Source of the DNA: Ectocarpus siliculosus | Taxonomy: Eukaryota; Sar; Phaeophyceae; Ectocarpales; Ectocarpaceae | NCBI GenBank assembly: GCA_000310025.1 | Contig: FN649739.1 | Coordinates: 3,020,700-3,084,699, forward strand | Reading direction: 5' to 3' | Length of the DNA: 64,000 nucleotides | Part shown: one piece after another, positions 54,882 through 64,000 of the stretch | How positions within the stretch are numbered: the first letter of the stretch is position 1 | How the letters are laid out: the number at the start of each line of letters is the position of its first letter | Program-made: the position numbers and the translations under genes | The notes under the pieces: model-generated | Told to the model about the DNA's origin: nothing | What the model saw: the letters and a program-made list of their open reading frames with translations, nothing else | Database searches by the model: none

Positions 54882-57460
54882 TGAAGGCGCGGCGGCTGCC
54901 ATGTGTGTACACGTGTACACAACAATGGTGGTCTCATCTACAGTAGACCGCCGACATACCGAGTGTGAGAAGAAGATGTGGAGAGCAGTCAATCGTGGTC
55001 CCGGTTTGGCGGTTCCCTGTTCAGCAGGAAGCACTGAATAGCTGCTTATAATCTCGTGGCACGGCTACACCCTGGTTTAGTGGTTATTCAACAACCGCTA
55101 CATATACCGATCACGGCCTCAATAGCGGTTATTGACCATGTGTTCAGCCACCAATAACGGCTATCGGTTCAAACTTTGCAGAGACCCAGCGCGCGCTTCA
55201 CTTGCACACACTCAAACACAGCGACATTGGTCAGCCGGTTAGCGTGGTCGATGCTCATCATTAAAGCACAAGCGACACGAACACACCATGCGGTGCGCAG
55301 ACGGAGAATTGCGCAAGATTTCAGATGCCGCACTAAGTCCAAGCGGCGCGCACGAATGTAAAGGTGGCTGTAGTGGCCGCTGATCGACGATTCGGGTGGC
55401 TCAGCTCTTGGTGTTGGGAGTGATAAGCAGGTCAGCCGTGACGAGCCGTAAATGGGTAAAACTTGGGGTATTCATCGGGGGGGTGCTTGAGCTCGTCAAT
55501 CGGTCACGGCATCAAGTCTCGCATCACGCTCAAAACGCCAATAGAATCTCCACAAATCTTCATCCTTCCATCACGCGAGGTCTATGATGTTTACGGGCGA
55601 GAACGCGGCTGGCGAGAACGCGGCGAGAGGGTGCTGGAGAGGGTCAAGGCTACATGTATGTAGAAGCCAACGCCGGACCAACCAGAGGGAGAGGGCGTGA
55701 ACCGTGTAGATGTAGGACGAGTATGAGTCACTAACAGACCGTTAGAACCACTGGTTTCAGGACTGCTACCTTTGTTTGCAGTCGTAGTCCCCCGGCTGGT
55801 ATTAGTTGCGGGGAGTGGGAGGTTTGCAAGCGTAACGCCGCGCCCCGTAGTTAAGGCTGGCGAGATGACGAGCGTTCCGTGTGTCTCACTCCCCAATGTG
55901 TGGCCTGCAAACCGAAGAAATCTAATGGAGCAATTCGAAAGAACCAACAACAAACGTACTGCTCTACTTGGCTGTACAGCACCAATATCTGCACCAGCGT
56001 GTGTATTCTGAGAGCGAGATCGATGGTGCACAGCAGAAAGAGAGAAGCCGTTGCCCCCTTCACGCCCCTCCTGCTCGTGGTGACGTCAAGACGAGCAGTC
56101 TGCATTCATCATACCATCCACTCAACCCTCACAATAACGTAGTTCTCCCCTGAAGCTTACGATGTCAAACTCATTTTCCTTCGGCATATAGTGGTAAGGT
56201 CAAATCATATCCTTCCTCCAAAATACACAGAAACGTGTGCAGTACAGTCAAGATGAAGAACGTCCAGGAAAACCTACGACATACTGCGGATACCTAAACA
56301 TGAACTGATATTCAACAGCCCCCCTGGCGGGACATCCTTCTTCCAGAACGTCGAAGATCAAATCAACACCTTCAGTTGCCTTCAAGGCCACTTACGCATC
56401 GATAACAAGAAACATCCAAACATCAAACATCAACACCCTCGTGTCAGTGGAAACCCTGCTTGATGTACTACGGCGGGAACCATGGTAGCACATCCCCTCC
56501 CATGATTTTCGACAGCACTACAACCAGCAGAGACCCGCACAACGTCCTAGCCGCCCCGCAACTAGAAATTGTGCATTCAGCGCCCTCCCCGCTAGAGAAA
56601 AAATGCAGTGTCCAGCCAGCAGGTAAAACGCGACTAGAACCACCTCCCTGAAATACTCAGACATCAACTTCGAAGGTAAAACGCGATCATGCATCCCAAA
56701 AACAACCCAATGTCAAATACCCGACACAACGTCATATCAAAGCAGAAACGCCTATTTGTGCCGACATCGAAGCCGTTGACCAGCCCCGTTCCTTGTTCCA
56801 TCATGATGCAATCACATATGTCCCCCATAAAATGCCTCGTCCCCCAAACGGGCCTCCTTCATCTCATCCGTCAAGGCGAACGTCCCGTGATGCGCTACAG
56901 GTCAAGCACAGAAACAGGCGCATACAGAAAGAAGCACCCAACACATTGAGACCAGCGTGGCCTATGGCACTGAAAATAGACTGCCCATGCGGTAAACGCC
57001 TTGCAAAAGATCGTCAGGTGGCTGTGGTCGAATAGCCATATTGCGAAATGCAGACAAACAGAGTTTCTTTCGCAACATCGTGGGCGGCCGAATTGCCCTA
57101 CAAGTAGAATCAGTTACACAGAGATGTTGTGGCGATTTTGTCCAACATCGAGAACACGAAGATAGAGTCAAGACAACTGTCTTCCCCGAATAGACTGCGC
57201 CGCGAGCCCTCGTACCTTGCACTCGCACATTCCCTCGCAATTGTTCTCTCCATTCCACCACCAGTTCAACGTTGCCCTAAAGCATGTTGTCCCTACCTCC
57301 AACTTCCACAAGGGCTAGGCTACGTCACATACAGACAACAGAGGCAACCCATCCCCAAATATGCAGGATTAATCCTGTAGGATCAACGCAATGAAGGACC
57401 GCAACCGCAACAATATCATACCAAATCAGCTGCCCACCAAGCCCCGGCTCTTACCAGAGC
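54882..57460. other. No gene supported
   Basis: AT-richer sequence with short ORFs on both strands (for example 55591-56031 minus, Ser/Thr-rich; 56962-57261 minus; 57129-57380 plus), none with a domain or splice logic. At 55204-55262 the minus strand encodes SIDHANRLTNVAVFEC, related to the peptide at 101-156. TAGCGGTTATTG words repeat in alternating orientation at about 55075-55165. Confidence 0.5.
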
Positions 57461-57527
57461 TTTCAGTGGATCTTCTCGTACGGCGATGGTGATGGCAACA
57501 AGGACCTCGGGTCTACCTGCACGTTCT

Positions 57528-57640
57528 TGTGCTTTTGAAAATTGAAAAAGTCTTCCAGGATCGAAAAGTCTCTGGCGTCGACACTTGGTTCATATACACA
57601 AACAACTACGAGTTCCCTTGGCCTGTCCGACCACCTCCTC
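57528..57640 (-). repeat. Dispersed repeat Z, copy 2
   Basis: It aligns with 49441-49545 (TGCTTTTGAAAATTGA, CTTCCAGGATCGAAA, TTCATATACACAAACAAC). It lies 80-190 bases downstream of the stop codon of the minus-strand membrane-protein gene, so it may belong to its 3' UTR. Confidence 0.75.
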
Positions 57641-57718
57641 CACAATCCCTGGACCTGTCCGGCAGCCCCCTCTCCAGGATTCCCTAGGCCGGTCGTGCAC
57701 CCCCCTCATCCCCAGGGT

Positions 57719-60700
57719 TTACTGGTCCTGTCCGTCCCCCGCACCCCCCCTACCCCCTTGGTGTTGCTGGCCTTGTCCGTCCCCCGCATTCCCCCCACCC
57801 CCTTGGTTTTGATGGTCTTTTCCCCGGTCCTGGTTACGTCTCATGAACCCGCATACCCCACCAAGTATCATCACCAACACGCTCCCAACGACGGTGACAG
57901 CCACTTCCCAAGCTCTGTCTAGCCACTGTGAGTCGTCCGAAGAATCCTCGAAAGGGGCAGGCGTCGGGAAAGATATACCTGCAAGGTGGAGGGATAATAG
58001 TTCTGTACGTGGCCGGGCTCAATAGCTTGACAATTTTGTCAAGACTATGCTAAGGGCGCAAAAAAAATTGTTCTTCCGTACATATGATACGATACAACCA
58101 CCCACTCCGCTTTTACTATTTCGGAGATTATCAGCGGGGGGAAGCCGATCCCCCCAAAAACAGAGTCATATGCTATACGAGATTTATGGCATCAAAAACA
58201 TGCGGATACCTACAGAGGAATCGTTGCGCATCCGCGTGCCCCCGATTGTGGCGCTCTCTGCACTCTGTGTTCCACCCAATGGCGGGAGTGGGGAGCACGA
58301 CGAGTGTGGGGCGAAGGCCTACGCAACTCGCCGTGCCGCTGGAGCTTGGGGGATATTGACTCCAACACTTTGAGGCTCAAAGTCATCCATGACGTCACGG
58401 AGGAAGAGGAGTGGAACGCTGCGATATCGCCCTAAGAGTCGGTGGGCGTTTCACGGAACAGAACCAATATTCAACATTGTCGGGGCTAGGCGGAGGTAGA
58501 GGAGGGCCTCCAGAGGCACGCCCAAGAGGATGATTGTGCGGAGTTGATTTGGAGGTAGGTGCGGTGTTTTCGTCGAAATTTTCACCGAACAGAACAATCA
58601 CAGTACGTAGTATCCGGCGTGTCATTACGTCCGATCGCAAGCTCCCACGCTGTTTTGCGGAATGCATTGGACATTTGGGTTCTTTGTTGACGTGATAATG
58701 ATTGTGTTATTTCTCTGAAAATTCCAGCGTCTACAAAATTGCTTATTTTGTTGTCTCCATGGGTTTATCTGTACGTCAGGTCAAACGGGTTTGATGTGCA
58801 CCACGATGCACTGAGAACTTGGAAAGAGATCGAAACACCTAACCCAAAGTCAGTCATCCGGGGGGCGACTAGGTGTGCGGGAGAGCATTCGTGGCCATTT
58901 TTTTCTCGTCTTGGGTACTATCTTGGTGGACTTGCGTTCTCGATCTACTGTAGACCACGCAACGGCACACAATGTCGTATGTCCCTTTGAAAATCGGCTT
59001 CGACTTGCCGACGATTCACAACTTCAAACGCAAAATACCAATAAACCCCATCCGGGCGGTTCGGGCATCACAACACGCAGTGTGGAGATAGAGGCACAAG
59101 GGATCCCAGTAGTCTACTGGTAGACGCTTTCGTGGTGGAAGGAAGGCCGCACAGCTGCGTTCCAACACTGCTACGGACACTTTGGGTTTACACGTATGAG
59201 GCCTGGTCCTCACATCTATGCATTATTTTGGCCAGGTGGTTGAAAGACAGACGTACGTGGTGTCATGCACCATCACCTGGTTTTGCGAAAAGAGCGAAAG
59301 AAAAGACATTCTACGTGCTTACCATTGTACTGGACGTTTCGGAAGATGGTCGAGTCGGTCGTGTTCGTGGTCCCACCACTCAAGAGGAATGCGTTGAAGG
59401 TGACTTGTTCGGTGCACCTGTTGCGTAGCCAGTTGAACGATTGTATTACTCATTGTTCCCCAACGTACACGGGTTTGGAGATGATGACACTGTACATCTA
59501 CAAGGAGACTTTGGGAGAAAGACCCGATATCTCCTGCAAGAACCTGTCTCGCGAGGAGCAAAAACAGTTCGTCAATGTGTACGCTGACCACATTGGTTTT
59601 CGTCGTCCAACTGGATTAAACATGCGCAGGATGCTACAAGCGAAACCACTACATAACGTTCCCAATTCTCGAGAATAAGGACGGAACACACGAAACGGAA
59701 GCAGAGCGGACGGGAGAACAAGAAAAGGCAAGTCTGTCTTCCACTCTCACCACGTATCGTCGTATTCCAGCCTCACTGCGACAGGATTGAAGTCCAACGA
59801 AATCTGTTGTTCACTCCACCCACCATCCACGTTAGTCATTTCAAACGTAGTCACCACTTCCTCGCCCGACGTTCCATCGCAATCACCATTCGAGCAGAAG
59901 TAGACGAGAGCCACAGACGAGCTGGTTCCGGAACAAGCCTTGACCCGGAAGTCGTAGCTGTAGTCACCTACGGAATGCGGGGTGGAACCCGTGGGTTGTT
60001 ATCGGTGCTAGCAGACTCTCCAATACATGGTTCACACGGATTTGATGCGAGATGGTTGAAGAGTCGAGACCAGGTGTTGGATAGACTCGGAGCACATATT
60101 GTGACAAGCCAGAGCACTCGATGCGGAGCCACAGGCTGACGCGAGAGCACATCAAAAATGCAGGGTGTCGGCATTTGAGACCGGTGGCTACTGTAACTGG
60201 AGAGGGGGAACGGTTTCTGGTCGTTGTCCGCAGGGTCCACTGAGGCATATCTAACCCCCGTACGGTTCGGTAGAATTGAGCACCGCATTGTGGCAGCGGT
60301 TTACTGTAGAGGTATTGATCTGCGGCATCGGATATCTTTATGCAACCGCTCGAATGGCTTCCTTTTGGGCCCAAAAGCTGACTATAATACGACGCGACCA
60401 ACAAATATTGTCGGCCCCCCACTCACTCGATCCGTCGATGTTGAAGAAGCGCCATGTGCTTTGGCAGGGAATCGTTTCGTCACTATAAAAGTGACCATCG
60501 ACACAGCCCTTTTCACCGGTTTGATTGTCCATCCAGATTGCCCCGTCTTCCCCTAGCAAGTTTTCCCCGTCTTCCCAAGTCACCGCGGCGATACACCTGG
60601 AAAATGAATTGAGTCGTATGTCATCCCCAAGCTGGCAAGTTGAGGCCGTTCTCATTCAACGACTGACAGAAAATTTGCACAAGCGTTGTCCTTGTCCCTG

Positions 60701-62143
60701 AGGCCCCGACGCTACCTTAACAGTATTTCGCGACGCCGTTTCCCTTGCCGACAAATGGCGGCTAGAGGGAGAAGCTAACCAGATAGTCTATATAGACGGA
60801 GCTTCATTTGTGTCCATGGAACGAGAAACAGCGGCTGCAAGCTTCGCAAGCTTCGCAAGCTTCGCAAGCTTCGCAAGCTTCGCAAGCTTCGCAAGCTTTA
60901 GGCACACACAGGAGAGGTGCGGAGAGACAAATTCGAGCATGACAAACCTACGTACTGTAGGAGCATCTACCAAGAGCGGGTGCCTTGGCGGGGAATGAAC
61001 ACGGGACGACATGCAGAAGGCGTTCGGTGTTCAAGAACTGTAAAACGAGAGATCTATACGTAACAGCAGTACATTGTAGAGACGTGGGGGAATTCTCGTC
61101 AATTGCAATTCGTGGTCAGGCGTACAGTACAAACGACACCAGCCTTAAACTCAGTCTGTCGTTATTCGACCCCCCTGGGCAAGTCAATTACAGTAGTTGG
61201 CCGCATTTCGGGCACGAGAAGCGGGGAAGTTGTGTCCCTGAAACATACGCCGCCTTTATGTTCTGAATAGCGAGCTGTGCGACATGCGTTGGAAACCGGC
61301 GGTAATTGAGAGAAAACCAAGCCTTACGGCCTACATCCGCTCCAGCAACATCTGGGTTGGCCTCACCATGCGTCCCCATCACCCTGAATGGAGAAATCAA
61401 CTGTCGTCGGCAAGAAGCCGAGAGTAACAACGGCGATTTCAATCGTTGAACCGTCCGTGTCGATGTCAGTGCTTGTGGGTAGTAGCAAAACACCGTCCTC
61501 CGAATTGCAGTAACTCCCTCCTTGGCAAAAACTGAAATAGATTTCGTCTTCGTCTGTTCCGCCGTTAGTCACATTGCAGCTTGTGACGTACAGTGTGTAG
61601 GCGCATGCTTTGCCTGCATCGCATGAAGGAGCGCGCGTCGCGAAAATGATTTTGACTGGAAACAACGGAGTCACCAAAGGTCTGTATCACGCACGAGAAG
61701 AACCAGTTCGTTGGGCGCGTGGGCCACGACATCAGAATCTGCCGCGCGTCTCATCCACTGATCCCACCGCCCGCACCGGCACCGGCACCGACAGGTTTCA
61801 GGGGGTGGGGATTCGTACAATGAGTGGTTGTTAGCTTGACGAATTCTTCCGGCGAAGACCGACTCGGTTAGCCTAGACCAAGTCGCCAGAAATGGAAAGT
61901 TTTGTTGTCGTAGACTGACAACCTGTTCGATTTTCTGGGATCTCGAGGGAAAAGAAGACATTCAAAGGCGCGTTCTCACCCTGCTACCTCGCTGCTCCAA
62001 CAGCAAGAGTTTGGATCCAAGGGTCATGTGTTGTATCATGTGCGTCACAAACATCGTGCGGCTTACCACACGCCAAGTAGCTGGAACTCACCGGAAAGGC
62101 CAACTGCAGCCACCGCTAACAGCTCCAACGCAGCGGTCTTCAT
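57719..62143 (-). CDS. Type I membrane protein with duplicated two-exon extracellular modules
   Basis: Minus-strand exons: 62092-62143 (ATG at 62143, signal peptide), 61367-61655, 60427-60596, 59751-59967 and terminal 57719-57978 (stop TAA). Phases from exon 1 to exon 4 are 1, 2, 1, 2 and match at every join. Exon 2 encodes a Cys-bearing beta-rich domain (CDAGKACAYTLYVTSC, FCQGGSYC, FLPTTVDFSIQGDGDAW). Exon 4 encodes a diverged copy (DYSYDFRVKACSGTSSS, YFCSNGDC, VAVRLEYDDTW). Exon 3 is a linker with IWMDNQTGEKGCVDGHFYS. The last exon has an acidic Pro stalk, one transmembrane helix (VAVTVVGSVLVMILGGVCGF), basic residues, and a Gly/Gln-rich tail (GDGQGQ). At least one exon between 57979 and 59750, expected to repeat exon 3, was not found. 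No known family was recognised. A receptor or adhesion role is inferred from topology. Confidence 0.7.
59130..59690 (+). other. Coding-like sequence inside an intron, antisense
   Basis: Two overlapping plus-strand frames (59132-59428 and 59265-59678) look protein-like (FYVLTIVLDVSEDG; SREEQKQFVNVYADH) and share the direction opposite to the host gene. Neither has a domain or consistent continuation. It may be a transposon remnant in the large intron that should also hold the missing exon. Confidence 0.25.
60837..60900. repeat. 9-bp minisatellite (CTTCGCAAG)n
   Basis: Seven exact copies of the nonamer, in the intron between exons 2 and 3 of the membrane-protein gene. The in-frame Ser-Phe-Ala repeat is incidental. 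Confidence 0.97.
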
Positions 62144-62557
62144 GATTGTCCCTTGTTCTCCCAGCCAGACCAACAAGCAAGGCGGACTGCGTGGGCTATC
62201 CCCAGATTCTTAGATCCTTAGCTTCCCAAGCGGGACGCTGCACTGTCTGAAAGTTTATTCAGACGCGAGAAGAGAAACAAATCAATTGTTCATGCCATAG
62301 ACTACAGTCTAAGCATCATCTCAACATCTCAACCATCTGTTAAATACCATCATGGCGCCGTAGTTAGTTGAAGTCTCCGAGTTACAGATTATACTGAATA
62401 CCGTAGGTTGCACCAGATACCATACCCATGTGAAAACAAGTTTGGATTTCAAACGTGGACGCATGGGTGTGGCATTTGGTGTATGTAGGGGGGGTGCGAT
62501 ATCTCACGTCGCCCATGTGACGAAGGGCGCCAACAGCAGGGCTGGACCTGACAGGGT
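62144..62557. promoter_or_regulatory. Presumed 5' region of the membrane-protein gene
   Basis: This interval is upstream of the minus-strand ATG at 62143, with no ORF of note. Promoter function is inferred only from position. Confidence 0.3.
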
Positions 62558-62625
62558 GTACTCATTGTCGTGCATGCCGTATTCGTTGGACCACAGGTTC
62601 TTCAAGCACTCCTTCGTTAAGCATC
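62558..62625 (+). repeat. Short dispersed repeat Y, copy 3 (head only)
   Basis: GTACTC, then GTGCATGCCGTATTCGTTGGACCA matches the start of copies at 15409 and 48150, after which similarity fades. Confidence 0.5.
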
Positions 62626-64000
62626 GAAGCCCCGCGCTGCCCCTACGACAACGAACGGGCTCTTTACATAGCGCGCCAATGCGCCGAGAATCCTACCAAA
62701 AATCGCAAAACCCCCGTCAAACTTGTTCTGGCAAGCCATGAGCTGAAGAGATCATTCCGTTTCCAACGACATATAGTGATTTGTATGGCGTCTTCCGCCA
62801 AATGATCGTCTTCGAGCGACGACACTGACGGCGACGGCGACGGCGACAGCGACACAGGGAATCCTCCGCGAAACGCAACGACCAAGGATTTTCTTCCAAC
62901 GACTCCAGCTGATCCTCGGCCTCTTTTCTCCAGCGTCGGCGACGACAGCTCGGAAGATGGAACTTTTCCACCCTTTCGTTGTGTAGTGCAGTCATTTTCC
63001 AATGCACACTTATGCTATGTTCATCGTCCATGAGGTTGATTGATCTGCTTTTCACATCATCTATCTTCACGATGCGGTTGTTGGACAGGGTTTCGATATC
63101 ACACAATTCACGAGGACCTTGTAAATTTCACTTCTCGCTTTGAATCTCTAGTTTGAACGCATTATAAACTACAAACACTTGAGTCCGAACCCACGTTTCA
63201 TGACGTGCATTTTACTATCGCATTCTACGCCCATTCACGTCCGCTTTTCGTACCTGGAAAATAGCCGGTCGATTCTTCTAGATACAGGCGGAGTTATTTT
63301 TGTGTCTTGTATTGTAAATATTTCATTTCACTCTTTCAACTCCTGGCCGGAAGTCTCACCAAGGTACTCGATTTTTTCTGGAGCACTTATATTATCTTGC
63401 CTCGCATTGCCTGTTCATTATTGTTCTTTTCCGGTATGCATCATGGATCCATTCGCGAAAGATAGTGCGCGGCCGCGATGATACCCAATCGGCCAACCCA
63501 GGCATACAACCCATCTGTTACGCTATATGGTCTGTCCCCGGTCTTTACTCTACACTACAGAGCATTGTTCTGTTGCGCCAGCTTTGATACTCCCGCAACA
63601 AGTGCCCAAAGTGCTGGAAACTTCATTGACTTATCGCGCAGCGGAAAACCCAGGTATTTGGAAGCGGTCCCATACCATGGTACCCCGGCAAGCCGGTCAG
63701 GTGTCCAATATCCTCCAATATTTTATTACGGTTGCGGCACTTCGTTCCTCCACGCTGTCAAATTGGAGGATTTTTCAATATTACCCTCGATGGAACAAGG
63801 TAAACCAACACGAGGCTATCTTCATCTATTGTGACATACTACACACTCCTGTGGAACTTCGAAGAGGACCCCAAAATCCGGGAGTCGAACCATCACCACT
63901 CACTTGAGTATATTAATTCGCTGCCACAAAATGACCGTTTTCAATCTTTTCCCGTTAGGTGCCCTACAAACAAACTACACCGTGGAGCACTACGGTCGAG
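62626..64000. other. Right edge, no assignable gene
   Basis: The minus-strand frames at 62664-63106 contain a GACGGC repeat (about 62829-62856) translating as Ser/Pro or Arg repeats. A plus frame at 63478-63834 (FDTPATSAQSAGNFIDLSRS, FYYGCGTSFLHAVKLEDFS) starts with ATG and looks protein-like, but no family or neighbouring exon was recognised. It could be the end of a gene or an element remnant. Confidence 0.35.

Noticed and set aside
59964-60422. Two overlapping minus-strand ORFs of over 100 codons
   Set aside because: They lie in the intron between the exons at 60427 and 59967, whose phases join exactly. Neither frame resembles the flanking domains.
63179-63907. Three plus-strand ORFs at the right edge
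   Set aside because: Protein-like in places, but the frames overlap, no family is recognised and the window ends.

Overview
The window looks like nuclear DNA of a photosynthetic stramenopile, most likely a brown alga close to Ectocarpus. This is an inference. It rests on intron-dense genes with GT/AG junctions, GC-rich exons in microsatellite-rich non-coding DNA, a bipartite plastid-targeting leader of the secondary-plastid type, secreted leucine-rich-repeat (LRR) proteins with one LRR per exon, and abundant decayed non-LTR retrotransposons. There are no operons, phage genes or CRISPR arrays. Most long ORFs here are chance or low-complexity; the gene models below were built from splice junctions whose phases agree.

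Layout from left to right. 0-2.8 kb: a BTB/POZ-domain gene on the minus strand, whose ends were not found. 4.8-5.8 kb: a two-exon minus-strand gene with a Rad60/SUMO-like ubiquitin fold, head-to-head with the next gene. 6.2-20.6 kb: a nine-exon plus-strand gene for a plastid-targeted, cytochrome-b5-fused front-end fatty acid desaturase. Its 8-kb first intron carries two dead LINEs (7.55-13.5 kb) and a 239-base assembly gap. 20.6-24.0 kb: non-coding with tandem repeats. 24.0-27.6 kb: a minus-strand secreted beta-helix (Pmp-like) protein gene with repeat-filled introns. 27.6-36.6 kb: a repeat and transposon graveyard (LINE fragment, a dispersed hairpin repeat, a decayed coding region, a palindromic satellite). 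36.7-45 kb: a plus-strand gene of at least 15 exons encoding a secreted protein with two copies of a jelly-roll-like domain followed by LRRs. 45.2-45.7 kb: a possible small secreted Cys-rich protein on the minus strand. 45.7-57.5 kb: mostly decayed coding sequence, a second palindromic satellite array, a short TTAGGG tract and a gluzincin-type metallopeptidase pseudogene. 57.7-62.1 kb: a minus-strand gene for a type I membrane protein built from duplicated two-exon extracellular modules, a plausible undescribed receptor family. 62.1-64 kb: no assignable gene.

Three of the genes (beta-helix, jelly-roll/LRR, duplicated-module membrane protein) encode predicted secreted or cell-surface proteins assembled from phase-matched exons, so the window reads as a cell-surface or recognition neighbourhood broken up by transposable elements. 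The desaturase is the only gene with a predictable metabolic role. The most unexpected non-coding signals are a strong excess of the nonamer ACAGCAGTA/TACTGCTGT, two arrays of a ~180-bp satellite carrying a palindrome, and tandem repeats that duplicate a 3' splice site in the LRR gene.
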